From Acerihabitans sp015654925 (GTDB lineage Bacteria; Pseudomonadota; Gammaproteobacteria; Enterobacterales; Enterobacteriaceae), in assembly GCF_047324175.1 (NCBI RefSeq), contig NZ_CP178732.1, positions 2,852,001 through 2,916,000 of the forward strand: 64,000 nucleotides of DNA, in the 5' to 3' direction. Of this stretch, positions 1-9,508 are shown piece after piece. The first letter of the stretch is position 1. Every line of letters begins with the position of its first letter. The position numbers and the translations under genes were made by a program. Below the pieces are notes generated by a model, which did no database searches, was not told where the DNA came from, and saw nothing but the letters and a program-made list of their open reading frames with translations.

Positions 1-83
1 CCGTATGAATACTGTTGTTTGGCCTGCGCCCCGGGGCGGTCAGGCGATTTGGAACAGGACATAATAATAAGGATGAACAGACT

Positions 84-1592
84 ATGAAGAAAACTCTCGT
101 AGCGGTCGGCGTTATCGTAGTGCTGGGCGCGGCATGGACCGGCGCCGCCTGGTACACCGGCAAACAGTTTGAGCAGCGCCTGCCTTCGGTGCTGGACGAT
201 GCCAATGCCCGGATCAAAGCCGCTTTTCCTGAAATCGGCGTTAAGTTAGTGGTCGAGGATTACCGGCGCCGCCTGTTCTCCAGCCGGGTAAATGTCGTTT
301 TAGTTTCAGATGGTTCCACCGGCGATAATAAGCCGCTGAAGCCCGGTGACCGGCTGGTGATCAACGAAGCTATCGATCACGGCCCCTTCCCTTTCAGCCA
401 ATTGAAAAAAGGCGTGTTGATCCCCAGCATGGCGTCGGTGCGCAGCCAGTTGGACAATACGCCGCTGGTTAAACCGCTGCTGGATGCCAGCCAGGGCAAA
501 TCACCGGTGAACGCGGTAACCAGGGTGGGTTATAGCGGCGATACGGTATCGGTAATCGATGTGCTGGCGCTGGACTTTAAAAATGCGACTACCGTGCTGC
601 GCACCAATGGCGGCACTTTTAATGCCGCCATCGACCATAATATGGATAAGGTCGCGCTCGACGGCACGATCGGCAGCCTGGTCATCGGCAGCGAAAACCA
701 ATGGCAGCAGCACGAACAGGTTACCCTGCAAGATTTCAGCCTCGACAGCAACACCCATAAAGGCAAGCTGGATTACAGCATCGGCGACAATACCATGAAG
801 GTAAAAACGCTGACGTATAATATCGATGGCAAGGATATTCTCGCCACCGATAACCTGTCGCAAATCACCAGCGCCAATGAAGAAAATGATAAGCTCAACG
901 TCCAGGTGGCCTACGCCCTGGATGCCCTGCATGTACAGGGACAAAATTTCGGTTCGGGCAAGCTGGTCTTGAAACTGTCCAATCTCGATCCCAAGGCTAT
1001 AGCCCAGTTCGGCCAGGAGTATCAGGCCCAGGTGCAGCAGATTATGCAGCAAACCGGCCAGGCCGACCCCGCGGTGCAACAACAGCAAATCAGCCAGGCG
1101 CTGTTGCAGCATCTCCCTACCGCCCTTAAAGGCAGCCCTTATCTGACCATTGCGCCGCTCAGCTGGAAAAACGGCAAGGGCGAAAGCGCCTTTAACCTGT
1201 CCCTTAATCTTAATGATGTGTCCCAACAGCCCGCAGCGGCCAATACCACCGGTCTGCCGTGGCTGCAGTTCATCAATAAGATTGATGCCAAACTCACCGT
1301 TCCGCTGGATATGGCCACCGAACTGACCACCCAGTTAGGCAAGCTCCAGGGATACGGCGACGACGACGCGCAGAAGTTGGCTAAGCAGCAGGTACAGGGT
1401 GTGGCGGCCATGGGCCAGATGTTCAAATTGACCACCGTCAAGGACAATACCCTGACCAGCAGTTTTCAGTATGCCGACAACCAGGTTAATCTGAACGGCC
1501 AGAAAATGTCCCTGCAAAATTTTGTTGGTTTGTTCGGCATGTTCGGCCTGCCTGATAGCGACCCGCAGGCGGTGCCGGTTCCGCAGCCTTAA
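84..1592 (+). CDS. ydgA: YdgA family protein (DUF945), inner-membrane anchored
   Basis: This is a 502-residue protein of the YdgA/DUF945 family, whose role is poorly defined; the E. coli member is about the same length. Residues 2-24 form one hydrophobic signal-anchor after MKK, so the bulk should lie in the periplasm. The remainder is polar beta-rich sequence with a Gln-rich stretch near residues 320-345. The ATG at 84 is preceded by AAGGA at 69-73. An in-frame upstream ATG at 15 lacks a ribosome site and would bury the signal anchor. It lies directly before add, as in the E. coli neighbourhood. Identity is firm, function is not. Confidence 0.85.
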   Translation: MKKTLVAVGVIVVLGAAWTGAAWYTGKQFEQRLPSVLDDANARIKAAFPEIGVKLVVEDYRRRLFSSRVNVVLVSDGSTGDNKPLKPGDRLVINEAIDHGPFPFSQLKKGVLIPSMASVRSQLDNTPLVKPLLDASQGKSPVNAVTRVGYSGDTVSVIDVLALDFKNATTVLRTNGGTFNAAIDHNMDKVALDGTIGSLVIGSENQWQQHEQVTLQDFSLDSNTHKGKLDYSIGDNTMKVKTLTYNIDGKDILATDNLSQITSANEENDKLNVQVAYALDALHVQGQNFGSGKLVLKLSNLDPKAIAQFGQEYQAQVQQIMQQTGQADPAVQQQQISQALLQHLPTALKGSPYLTIAPLSWKNGKGESAFNLSLNLNDVSQQPAAANTTGLPWLQFINKIDAKLTVPLDMATELTTQLGKLQGYGDDDAQKLAKQQVQGVAAMGQMFKLTTVKDNTLTSSFQYADNQVNLNGQKMSLQNFVGLFGMFGLPDSDPQAVPVPQP

Positions 1593-1612
1593 CCCGCGAT
1601 ACTCTGAGTACC

Positions 1613-1632
1613 CCCCGGTTATTCGGCCGGGG
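1613..1632 (+). terminator. Possible weak terminator after ydgA
   Basis: A 6-bp stem, CCCCGG with CCGGGG, encloses an 8-base loop just after the ydgA stop. It is followed by a pyrimidine-rich but not T-only run, so it is a weak candidate only. Confidence 0.3.
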
Positions 1633-1784
1633 TTCCTTCCATCGGCCCACCGGCTACCTCTATTACCCTGTTATCTATTCCCATTATGGGACATTCGTCC
1701 GTTCCGCGGCTTAAATGTCTGACCTGCCAGTGAGATTAAAACAAGTTATAATCAGGGCATAATCCGCTAATTGAGTGCGCTCCA

Positions 1785-2789
1785 ATGATTGATAAACGCT
1801 TACCCCTGACGGATATCCACCGCCATCTTGACGGCAATATCCGCGCCCAAACCATTCTTGAACTGGGCCGTCAGTTCGGTATGGCTTTACCCGCCGATAA
1901 CCTCGGCGATCTGATAAACCATGTGCAGGTCACCCAACCCCAGCCGGATCTGGTGAGCTTTTTGCAAAAGCTGGATTGGGGCGTGGCGGTGCTGGGCTCC
2001 CTTGATGCCTGCCGCCGGGTGGCCTATGAGAATGTACAGGACGCGGCCGCGGTGGGCCTGGATTATACCGAGCTGCGTTTCTCTCCGTACTATATGGCAA
2101 TGAAGCATCAGCTCCCCTTGCAGGGCGTGGTGGAGGCGGTCATTGACGGGGTGCGCGCCGGCTGCGCTGAAACGGGCATCGAGGTGCGCCTGATAGGTAT
2201 TTTGAGCCGCACTTTTGGTGAAAATGCCTGCCTGGATGAACTGGAGGCGATTCTTGCCCATCGCGATCGGATTACCGCGCTGGATCTGGCCGGTGATGAG
2301 CTGGGTTTCCCCGGCAGCCTGTTTTTAAGTCATTTTACCCGCGCCCGTGACGCCGGCCTGCGCATTACCGTACATGCAGGCGAAGCCGCCGGCGCGGAAA
2401 GCATCTGGCAGGCCATACATGAACTGGGGGCGGAGCGTATCGGCCATGGCGTCAACGCCATTGAAGATCCGCGCCTGATGGATTTCCTGGCCGACCACGG
2501 CATCGGCATCGAAAGCTGCCTGACGTCCAACCTGCAGACCAGTACCGTCCCCTCCCTCGCCCAGCATCCGCTGAAGCAATTTCTTGAACACGGTATTCTC
2601 GCCACCATCAACTCGGACGACCCGGCGGTCCAAGGCATAGATATCGATTACGAGTATCGGGTGGCCGCGCCGGCGGCGGGCCTGACCGATGCCCAGATGC
2701 TCAGCGCGCAAAAAAATGGCTTGGCTATCGCGTTTTTAAGTGAAAGCGAGAAACGAAGGATACTTGATAAGGTCGCAGGACGGGCCTGA
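1785..2789 (+). CDS. add: Adenosine deaminase
   Basis: This 334-residue enzyme hydrolyses adenosine and deoxyadenosine to inosine and deoxyinosine in purine salvage, in the cytoplasm. The zinc and catalytic motifs of the amidohydrolase fold are all visible: DIHRHLDGN (His12, His14), TVHAGEA near residue 197, and NSDDP near residue 278. Length equals the usual 330-340 residues. The start at 1785 has no strong Shine-Dalgarno, but the next in-frame ATG would cut the zinc motif. It stands alone between ydgA and the leftward-reading protease remnant. Confidence 0.95.
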   Translation: MIDKRLPLTDIHRHLDGNIRAQTILELGRQFGMALPADNLGDLINHVQVTQPQPDLVSFLQKLDWGVAVLGSLDACRRVAYENVQDAAAVGLDYTELRFSPYYMAMKHQLPLQGVVEAVIDGVRAGCAETGIEVRLIGILSRTFGENACLDELEAILAHRDRITALDLAGDELGFPGSLFLSHFTRARDAGLRITVHAGEAAGAESIWQAIHELGAERIGHGVNAIEDPRLMDFLADHGIGIESCLTSNLQTSTVPSLAQHPLKQFLEHGILATINSDDPAVQGIDIDYEYRVAAPAAGLTDAQMLSAQKNGLAIAFLSESEKRRILDKVAGRA

Positions 2790-2806
2790 ACGGCTTGATT
2801 CCCCCC

Positions 2807-3458
2807 TTAAGCGGGTATTGGCAGCCAGAGATTGTCGGTAGCAGGTGACGATGGCCTGCTAGCCGAGGACGAAGTATGCGCTAACCGGTTCTGGAACACG
2901 CGCCCGTCGATGCTTACCCGCTCACCCACGGCGTAGAATCGGGGAAATGTCCAGGGAGGAACGACCCGCCAGTATTGAATCTGCGCCGGTATGGCAAATC
3001 CGCTGGGAGAAGTATGGGCGACCAGGCACTGGCTAATTGACCCGCTGAAAGTCACCAGCGCGCCAACCGGATAAAAAACATTATTCCTCCAGGGCCTGAT
3101 GATCCAGCGGTCCAATAGCTGGTCGACGCGATCCAGGCTGGCGACGGTGTTAGGCCGAAAGCCAATGCCCTCGCCCGCGGCCTGCCGGTATCCGGAAAAA
3201 ATCATAATATCGTGCATTTGACGGCAATTGAAAATAGTCTGGTATTTGTTTTTGGCATAGGATTGGACTACCGCCAGCACTGCGGCGACCAACGGGGTCG
3301 CACTGGATGTTCCGCCGTAGCGACTGGTGTAATATCGATTGGGGAAATTCCAGTTCTGTAAATCGCCATAGGCCAGCGTGGTGACCTGTTCACCCCATGA
3401 ATTTAACAAATTATAAATATTATAGAGAGGGGATAAGCGGATATCGTGTTTTTTAGCA
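2807..3458 (-). pseudogene. C-terminal remnant of a subtilisin-type (S8) serine protease with carbohydrate-binding-like tail
   Basis: The open frame runs from just after a TGA at 3459-3461 to the TAA at 2807-2809, about 216 codons. It carries the catalytic-serine block of subtilases (GGTSSATPLVAAVLAV). It then has a Trp/Tyr-rich tail (WRNNVFYPVGALVTF, then a second copy-like FYAVGERVSIDG) that resembles a pair of small CBM5/12-type carbohydrate-binding repeats. The Asp and His catalytic regions that must precede the Ser block are absent; upstream of the TGA there is only a perfect hairpin. A TTG at 3409 could be read as a start but has no ribosome site. I read it as a 5'-truncated gene. It is out of the E. 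coli gene order. Confidence 0.7.
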
Positions 3459-3494
3459 TTTCATTTTCTAGTATTCAGCCAGCCCTTAAGTACA

Positions 3495-3526
3495 ACCAGG
3501 CCTTGATGTGCTCATCAAGGCCTGGT
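3495..3526 (-). terminator. 14-bp perfect hairpin, probable terminator or deletion scar
   Basis: The two 14-base arms (ACCAGGCCTTGATG and its complement) pair perfectly around the loop TGCT. It lies between the yfeH stop and the truncated protease. It is a strong structure without a T-run on either side, so intrinsic termination is uncertain. It could be a repeat element or a rearrangement scar. Confidence 0.5.
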
Positions 3527-3560
3527 GTTCCAGCCGATAGCCGGTGGCCGCCGGGCCGAC

Positions 3561-4574
3561 TCACCCGGCGCGGGACTTATCCGGCACGGCATCGCCGGCA
3601 AGGGCCGCCTGTTTACGCGCATAGCGCGCCGCCAGTACGGCGCAGATCATTAATTGCACCTGATGGAAAATCATCAATGGCAATACCATGGTCCCCACCG
3701 CCGCCGCCGGGAATAGCACGTTGGCCATGGGAATACCGTTGGCCAGGCTTTTTTTCGAGCCGCAGAACACTATGGTGATTTCGTCGGCGGTATTAAAGCC
3801 AAGCCAGCGCGCCGTCCAGGTATTCATCGCCAGCACGATGGCCAGCAGGACCAGCGAAAACACCAGGATCGAAACCAGCGACCAGCCGGTAATCTGGTGC
3901 CAGATGCCCCCTACCACCGCTTCGCTGAAGGCGGTGTACACCACCAGCAATATTGATGACCGGTCAGTGACATTCACCAGTTTTTTATGCCGGGCGACCC
4001 ATTTGCCGATTAGCGGTCGCGATAAATGGCCCAGTACAAAGGGCAACATAAGCTGCAGGATAATGGACCCGATGGCATGCAGGATATTAGTCGAACCGCC
4101 CTCCTGGGTATGCATCAGCAACCCCACCAGCACCGGCGACAGAAACACCCCCAGGATGCTGGAGGCGGAGGCGCTGCAAATGGCGGCGGCGACGTTGCCG
4201 CCCGCCACCGAGGTAAACGCGATGGCGGACTGAACCGTCGCGGGCAAGGCGCACAGATAAAGAAAGCCCATGTAGACCGGCGATGACAGCAGCGAAGGCA
4301 CGAACACCTTCATGGCGATGCCCAGCAGAGGGAATAATGCAAAGGTGCTGAGAAACACCACCAGATGCAGGCGCCAATGCCCCATGCCGCCGACAATGGC
4401 CTCGCGGGACAATTTGGCGCCGTGCATGAAAAACAGCAGCGCGATGGCCGCGGTGGTGAGATATTCAAAGAAAACTTTTATCACCCCCCGGCAAGGAAAC
4501 AGCGATGCCAGAATAACCACCATCACCAGCACTAACAAAAACTTGTCTATCCGCAAACGTTGCAACCACGACAT
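3561..4574 (-). CDS. yfeH: YfeH-like putative sodium/bile-acid symporter family transporter (SLC10A7-like)
   Basis: This 337-residue inner-membrane protein has about ten hydrophobic segments, in the bile acid:sodium symporter superfamily. It matches E. coli YfeH from memory along its length: LFFMHGAKLSREAI near residue 50, FTSVAGGNVAAAICSASASS near residue 120, and FCGSKKSLANGIPMANVLFP near residue 270. The substrate is unknown. The start at 4574 is preceded by AAGGG with an 8-base gap. In E. coli this gene lies elsewhere on the map, so its place between add and ydgJ is a lineage-specific arrangement. It is probably monocistronic and is read in the same direction as ydgJ. Confidence 0.85.
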   Translation of the reverse strand: MSWLQRLRIDKFLLVLVMVVILASLFPCRGVIKVFFEYLTTAAIALLFFMHGAKLSREAIVGGMGHWRLHLVVFLSTFALFPLLGIAMKVFVPSLLSSPVYMGFLYLCALPATVQSAIAFTSVAGGNVAAAICSASASSILGVFLSPVLVGLLMHTQEGGSTNILHAIGSIILQLMLPFVLGHLSRPLIGKWVARHKKLVNVTDRSSILLVVYTAFSEAVVGGIWHQITGWSLVSILVFSLVLLAIVLAMNTWTARWLGFNTADEITIVFCGSKKSLANGIPMANVLFPAAAVGTMVLPLMIFHQVQLMICAVLAARYARKQAALAGDAVPDKSRAG

Positions 4575-4642
4575 GTCACTACCCTTACCAACGTCAAGAA
4601 CCCGGGCGCTACACAGAACGCCCGAAAACCCTTACCTTGTCA

Positions 4643-5692
4643 TTAACCGTTCTTGACCGCCAACGTTTTTTTCTGCTCCGAGGAGGAAACGCCTAATTCT
4701 ATCAGCTCCATCACCTGGATAGCGGAGGCCGCGGTCACCGGATTGGCGCCCTCGCCGCGGATCGCATCGCGGATGGCGGCATAATAGGCGGGATAGTTGC
4801 CGGGCTGGGTGCGCACCTGCTGTTGGCGCAATGCGCCGTCGTGCTGCGCCAGGGTCAGCACGCCGTCCAGACTATCGACGCCCCAGTCGGTTTGCGGCGG
4901 ATGCTCGCCGTTTTTAAGCCGGCTCTCCTGCGGGTCGAGGCCGAATTTAACGTAGCTGCCCAGCGTACCGTGGATGGTGAAGCGCGGGGTTTGCGCCGCC
5001 GCCAGCATGCCGCCGTGCAGGACCACGCGCCGCTGCGGATAGATGAGCGTGGCGTGGAAATAGTCATCGGTAACCGCGCCATGGCGCAGTTGCGCCAAAT
5101 CCACATTCACCGCCACCGGCATGCCGAACAGTTGCACCGCCTGATCGAGCAGATGCGGCGCCAGATCGTACCAGATGCCGCTGCCCGCCCCCGCCTGTTC
5201 GCGCCAGCGCTGGAGCACCTGCGGACGGAAACGGTCATATTGCGATGAGAAGTAGACCACGTCGCCCAAAATACCGTCGTTAATTAATTGTTTTACCGTC
5301 AAAAAATCACTGTCCCAGCGGCGATTATGAAATACCGACAGCAGCACGCCGCGGCTTTCCGCCAGCTGTTTAAGCTCATAGGCTTGTGACAGCGTCACGG
5401 TAAACGGTTTATCGACAATAACGTGTTTACCCGCCAGCAGCGCCTGCTTGGCCAAGGGAAAATGGGTTTCATTGGGCGTGGGGATAATAACCAATTCGAC
5501 CGCCGGATCGTTAATCACCGCGGTGGGATCGTCGCTGACCTTGACCCCGGGCCAATCCGCATGCACTTTGCCCGCATCGCTGGAAGAAATGGCCGCCAGC
5601 GCCAGTCCGGGGGTGGAACTGACTAACGGCGCATGAAACGTTTTGCTGGCGAAGCCATAACCAATAAGTCCGACACCGATATTTTCTGCCAT
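4643..5692 (-). CDS. ydgJ: Gfo/Idh/MocA family NAD(P)-dependent oxidoreductase YdgJ
   Basis: This 349-residue cytoplasmic dehydrogenase has an N-terminal Rossmann fold (IGVGLIGYGFASKTFHAPL, residues 4-22). The family EKP-like motif appears here as DKPFTV near residue 96, followed by an alpha/beta C-terminal domain. The physiological substrate of YdgJ is unknown. AGAGGGA lies 7 bases before the ATG. In E. coli ydgJ also follows add in opposite orientation; here yfeH and the protease remnant have come between. The 68-bp gap to yfeH would allow ydgJ-yfeH co-transcription. Confidence 0.9.
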   Translation of the reverse strand: MAENIGVGLIGYGFASKTFHAPLVSSTPGLALAAISSSDAGKVHADWPGVKVSDDPTAVINDPAVELVIIPTPNETHFPLAKQALLAGKHVIVDKPFTVTLSQAYELKQLAESRGVLLSVFHNRRWDSDFLTVKQLINDGILGDVVYFSSQYDRFRPQVLQRWREQAGAGSGIWYDLAPHLLDQAVQLFGMPVAVNVDLAQLRHGAVTDDYFHATLIYPQRRVVLHGGMLAAAQTPRFTIHGTLGSYVKFGLDPQESRLKNGEHPPQTDWGVDSLDGVLTLAQHDGALRQQQVRTQPGNYPAYYAAIRDAIRGEGANPVTAASAIQVMELIELGVSSSEQKKTLAVKNG

Positions 5693-5808
5693 CGTGGTTC
5701 CCTCTGTGTTGGCTGATTTTTTTAATTAGCCTTTTTCACCCATCAATGGTGCCCCGCTACATGGGCACCGGGGGCAGCTTGTACCGGACTTACAGTATCA
5801 ATAAACGC

Positions 5809-6744
5809 TTAACCCCCGATAGCTTTTTCGCTTTGCAACTGCCAATTATGAGCGGCCTGTATGCTGCGCCCGGGATAATTTATCTCGCTGCTGCGACGGC
5901 GGAAATCGCTGGGACTCACCCCGACGCGTTTACGGAAAACGCGGGAAAAATAAAGCTGGTCGTCATAACCCACCACCCGGCCGATGGTGGCAATGGATTC
6001 CTGCGTGGTCTGCAACAGCAGTTTGGCGCGAATCACCCGCTGATCTTCGCGCCAGCGCAGGATATTGATACCTACCTGCTCGCGGAATAAATGGGCCAGG
6101 CGGGACGGCGACAAGCAAACGTGGCGAGCCACCTCATCGATGCGCAGTTCGCCGGAAAGATTGCCCGTAATAAACTGGCAGGCTTCGATAATGCGCGGGT
6201 CCATGATTTTACTGGGGCTTTGCGGATCTTCCTCCATGGCGCGCAGCAGCATGCGCTCCAGCAGGTTCATCCCCAATTCTTCCGAGAAACGGCGGCCGGA
6301 GCGCTGGGTCTGCTCGATATTGGCCAACAGCCGGTCGAATTCGGTAAGCAGGGTATCGTTGCCCAGCGACAGGCGGCCGACATCATGGATTTTACTGTGC
6401 CACTCCAGCCAGTCGGCCCAATAAGCCCGCGGCCGGAAGTAGACCCAGCGGTGATACCAGCTGTCGCTGTCGGGAGAACGGCCGTAATAGTGGGCGGACT
6501 TGGGCGGGAACAGCAATAAATCGCCGGGATTGCAGACAAACGACCGGTCGCCTTCAAAAATTTTACCCTGGCCCTTGATGGTCAGATTGAGAATATAGCC
6601 TTTCATGCCGTCGGGACGATCGATAAAAAAGTCCAGCGGGCCGCCGGCGATAATCGGCGTCAAGCCGGCGACCAGATAAGCATTGAACATATAGCCCGGC
6701 AATAAGGGATTGGACTGCGTCTCGTGAGTCATTCGATGATACAT
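5809..6744 (-). CDS. araC: Arabinose operon regulatory protein AraC
   Basis: This 311-residue L-arabinose-responsive activator/repressor has an N-terminal cupin arm and dimerisation domain (LLPGYMFNAYLVAGLTPI, then FFIDRPDGMKGYILNLTI). The C-terminal part holds two helix-turn-helix units (VCLSPSRLAHLFR, and GYDDQLYFSRVFRK). Similarity to E. coli AraC is strong throughout, with a tail slightly longer than the usual 292. It is the last gene after araF-araG-araH on the same strand, 116 bp from araH, not divergent from araBA as in E. coli. A 7-bp hairpin at 5748-5769 follows it. Two further in-frame starts exist, ATG 6768 (without ribosome site) and ATG 6732. Confidence 0.95.
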   Translation of the reverse strand: MYHRMTHETQSNPLLPGYMFNAYLVAGLTPIIAGGPLDFFIDRPDGMKGYILNLTIKGQGKIFEGDRSFVCNPGDLLLFPPKSAHYYGRSPDSDSWYHRWVYFRPRAYWADWLEWHSKIHDVGRLSLGNDTLLTEFDRLLANIEQTQRSGRRFSEELGMNLLERMLLRAMEEDPQSPSKIMDPRIIEACQFITGNLSGELRIDEVARHVCLSPSRLAHLFREQVGINILRWREDQRVIRAKLLLQTTQESIATIGRVVGYDDQLYFSRVFRKRVGVSPSDFRRRSSEINYPGRSIQAAHNWQLQSEKAIGG

Positions 6745-6747
6745 CTC

Positions 6748-6753
6748 ACCTCC
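6748..6753 (-). promoter_or_regulatory. Ribosome binding site deciding the araC start
   Basis: A full GGAGGT lies 3 bases before the ATG at 6744 and inside the longer open frame that begins at 6768. It argues for translation from 6744, or less likely from the ATG at 6732. Confidence 0.6.
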
Positions 6754-6825
6754 GGACTGGGTTGTCATCTGTTTGAGAATATCCTATAGCGCGGACAAGA
6801 GCGTGCTGCGGTTGAGAAATTGTGA

Positions 6826-6854
6826 GCGGGCCGACCTGGTATCGGCCGGCCCGC
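6826..6854 (-). terminator. GC-rich hairpin just after araH
   Basis: GCGGG-CCGA and TCGG-(bulge)-CCCGC pair around a 7-base loop, 7 bases past the araH stop. No T-run follows. It may protect the araFGH message 3' end or damp read-through into araC rather than stop transcription fully. Confidence 0.45.
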
Positions 6855-6860
6855 GCGCCT

Positions 6861-7844
6861 TTACACCGTCCGTTTGGCCTTTTGTTTGTAGCGGTCGAAA
6901 ATCACCGCCGCCAGCAAAATAACCCCGCGTACAACATACTGCGAGAATGGGGAAATATTCAGCAAATTCATCGCATTTTCAACGGTCCCCAGAATCAGCA
7001 CCCCGGCCACCACGTAGGAAATTTTGCCCACGCCGCCCTTCATCGAGACACCGCCGAGCACGCAGGCCGAGATCACGATCAGTTCATAACCCAGCGAGGT
7101 CATCGGCTGTCCGCTGGTCATGCGCGAAGCCAGGATAATCCCCGCCACCGCCGAGACCAGGCCGGTCAGGATAAAAATGATGATTTTGGTACGCACCACC
7201 GGCACCCCCGCCAGGCGGGCGGCTTCTTCATTGCCCCCGATGGCCAGGGTGTTGCGGCCGAAGGTGGTTCTGTTAAGCAAAAAACCAAAGATCAACATGC
7301 AGATCGCCATAATCCAGATGGGTGCCGGCAGGCCGAGCCAGTTGGCGTATCCCAGCACGAAAAACCGCTCATCTTCGATCCCCACCGCTTTGCCGTCGGA
7401 GATAATATAGGCCAGCCCGCGCACGATCTGCATGGTGGCCAGGGTGGTGATCAAGGCGTTAATCTTGAGCTTGGCGATAACAAAACCGTTGACCAGCCCG
7501 CACAGCGCGCCGAGCAGCAATCCGGCCGCCACGCCGAGCCACAGGCTTTCGGTCATGTTAATCACCACGGCGGTGGTTACGCCTGCGCAGGCGATAACCG
7601 ATGCGACCGACAAATCGAAATCGCCCGACGCCAGGCAAAACAACATGCCGCAGGCAACGATGCCGGACATGGAAATGGCCAGGCCCAGGCCTTTCATATT
7701 AATAAAGCTGGCGAAATTGGGCACGAAAACCGAGCAGGCGATAAACAGCACGACAAACACCACCAGCATGCCGAAATTATCCCATACGCGGGCCAGACTT
7801 AGGTTTTTTTTCTCTTTTGGAGAGGGGGTGGTAACCGTCGACAT
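6861..7844 (-). CDS. araH: L-arabinose ABC transporter permease AraH
   Basis: This 327-residue inner-membrane permease of the high-affinity L-arabinose importer AraFGH has about ten membrane segments. It carries the family signature ACGMLFCLASGDFDLSVASV near residue 70 and the conserved GRNTLAIGGNEEAARLAGV near residue 220. It is close to E. coli AraH over its whole length. The ATG at 7844 has AAGGAG six bases before it. A GTG at 7859 in the same frame would overlap that site, so it was not used. araG ends 17 bp upstream, so the two are co-translated from one message. Confidence 0.95.
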   Translation of the reverse strand: MSTVTTPSPKEKKNLSLARVWDNFGMLVVFVVLFIACSVFVPNFASFINMKGLGLAISMSGIVACGMLFCLASGDFDLSVASVIACAGVTTAVVINMTESLWLGVAAGLLLGALCGLVNGFVIAKLKINALITTLATMQIVRGLAYIISDGKAVGIEDERFFVLGYANWLGLPAPIWIMAICMLIFGFLLNRTTFGRNTLAIGGNEEAARLAGVPVVRTKIIIFILTGLVSAVAGIILASRMTSGQPMTSLGYELIVISACVLGGVSMKGGVGKISYVVAGVLILGTVENAMNLLNISPFSQYVVRGVILLAAVIFDRYKQKAKRTV

Positions 7845-7861
7845 AATAAACTCCTTCACTC

Positions 7862-9391
7862 TCAGGCAACCGCGTCAGCGGGGCTGGTTTCGGTTGTATG
7901 TAACATAGCCAGGCTTAACGCTTTTTGTTCAGTGGCATCCGCATGGGTCAGTTCGCCGGAAATCGTCCCTTCCCGCATCACCACAATCCTGTCCGCCAGC
8001 CCCAGCACTTCGGGTAAATCGCTTGAGGCGAACAGGACGGCGATACCGCGTTTGGCCAATTCATAAATAACGTGATAAATCTCGTGCTTGGCGCCCACAT
8101 CGATACCGCGCGTCGGTTCGTCGAGCATAATCACTTTCATATCTTCCGACAGCCAGCGGCCCAGAATGGCTTTTTGCTGATTGCCGCCGGAGAGGTTCAT
8201 GATTAATTGTTCGGCGGAAGGGGTTTTAATATTCAGCGATCGGATATGTTCCTGCGCATTCTCTTTTTCCCACCGGTCGTTAATCAGAAATCCGGCCTTG
8301 ATGGTCTTGCGCCGGGCGCTGATATTGATATTTTCACGCACCGAATGCACCGGAATCAGGCCGTCGGCCTTGCGATCCTCCGGGCACAGCAGCAAACCGG
8401 CGCGAATGGCGTCGATGGGCGAGCGGATATTAAGCGGCTGGCCGTCGAGCAGCAGTTGTCCGCCGGTAATCAGGGTGCCGCCGAACAGGCCTTTCATCAG
8501 TTCGCTGCGTCCGGCGCCCACCAGGCCGAACAATCCGACAATTTCACCGGCGTGCACCGACAGCGTGATGGGCGTCTTGACGCCGACGGCTTTGATATTA
8601 TCCAGTTGCAGCCGGACCGCGCCATGTTCACGCGGCTGGTAACCGTAAATATCGCCGAGATTGCGCCCCACCATCGCCTGCACCAGGCTGGTGTGATCAA
8701 CGGCGGTCATATCATCAAAGGTGCGTACATATTTACCGTCTTTAAACACCGTGATGGCGTCGCCCAGCATGAAGATTTCTTCCATGCGGTGGGAAACGTA
8801 TAAAATCACCCGGCCTTCGGCGCGCAATTCGCGGATCACCCTGAAGAGTTGTTCGATTTCACGGGCCGACAGCGAACTGGTCGGCTCGTCGAATGCAATA
8901 ATTTTGGCGTTGCGGGTTAGCGCCTTGGCAATTTCCACCATCTGCCATTGGGCGATGGACAGGTATTTCAGCGGGGTATCCGGCGAAATATCCAATCCCA
9001 GATGCTCAAGCTGGAGTTTGGTTTCATAATTCAATATGGCGCGGTTAACCATGCCGTATTTATTCGGCAACTGGCCGAGGTAGATATTTTCCGCCACGGT
9101 CATTTCCGGCACCAGATGCAGTTCCTGGTAAATAATCGCCACCCCGGCATTGAGCGCGTCGGCGGTGGAGGCGAAATGAACCGGCTGCCCTTTAATAAAA
9201 ATTTCGCCCTGGCTCGGCGTATAGCTGCCGCTGAGGATTTTCAGCAGCGTTGACTTTCCGGCGCCGTTCTCGCCCATCAGGGCGTGGATCTGCCCCTGGC
9301 GGCAATCGAAACTGATATCATCCAGCGCTTTGACGCCGGGGAAGATTTTACCGATGCCGCGGAACGACAGATAAGGTGTCTGAGTTGTCAT
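7862..9391 (-). CDS. araG: L-arabinose ABC transporter ATP-binding protein AraG
   Basis: This 509-residue ATPase with two tandem ABC domains drives the AraFGH importer at the cytoplasmic face. The first domain has Walker A GENGAGKST (near residue 40) and Walker B IIAFDEPTSSLS. The second has LVGAGRSELMKG in place of a canonical Walker A, LSGGNQQKAILGRWL and VIMLDEPTRGIDVGAKHE, as in sugar importers of this class. The ATG at 9391 is chosen because GAGGA stands 7 bases before it; the GTG two codons upstream has no usable site. It sits between araF and araH. Confidence 0.96.
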   Translation of the reverse strand: MTTQTPYLSFRGIGKIFPGVKALDDISFDCRQGQIHALMGENGAGKSTLLKILSGSYTPSQGEIFIKGQPVHFASTADALNAGVAIIYQELHLVPEMTVAENIYLGQLPNKYGMVNRAILNYETKLQLEHLGLDISPDTPLKYLSIAQWQMVEIAKALTRNAKIIAFDEPTSSLSAREIEQLFRVIRELRAEGRVILYVSHRMEEIFMLGDAITVFKDGKYVRTFDDMTAVDHTSLVQAMVGRNLGDIYGYQPREHGAVRLQLDNIKAVGVKTPITLSVHAGEIVGLFGLVGAGRSELMKGLFGGTLITGGQLLLDGQPLNIRSPIDAIRAGLLLCPEDRKADGLIPVHSVRENINISARRKTIKAGFLINDRWEKENAQEHIRSLNIKTPSAEQLIMNLSGGNQQKAILGRWLSEDMKVIMLDEPTRGIDVGAKHEIYHVIYELAKRGIAVLFASSDLPEVLGLADRIVVMREGTISGELTHADATEQKALSLAMLHTTETSPADAVA

Positions 9392-9508
9392 GAACACATC
9401 CTCGCGTTAACCGATACGAACGGTACGCCGGCATTCCCGCTACGGTAATCATCAGGGGTTTTGGCTGACACGTGCATATCCTCTTGATGAATGACTTCGT
9501 CATGGACA

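Noticed and set aside
6822..7802. 326-codon open frame on plus, antisense to araH
   Set aside because: It is His/Asn/Arg/Gln-rich without a ribosome site and lies fully inside the clearly conserved araH; an artefact of G+C-rich codon use.
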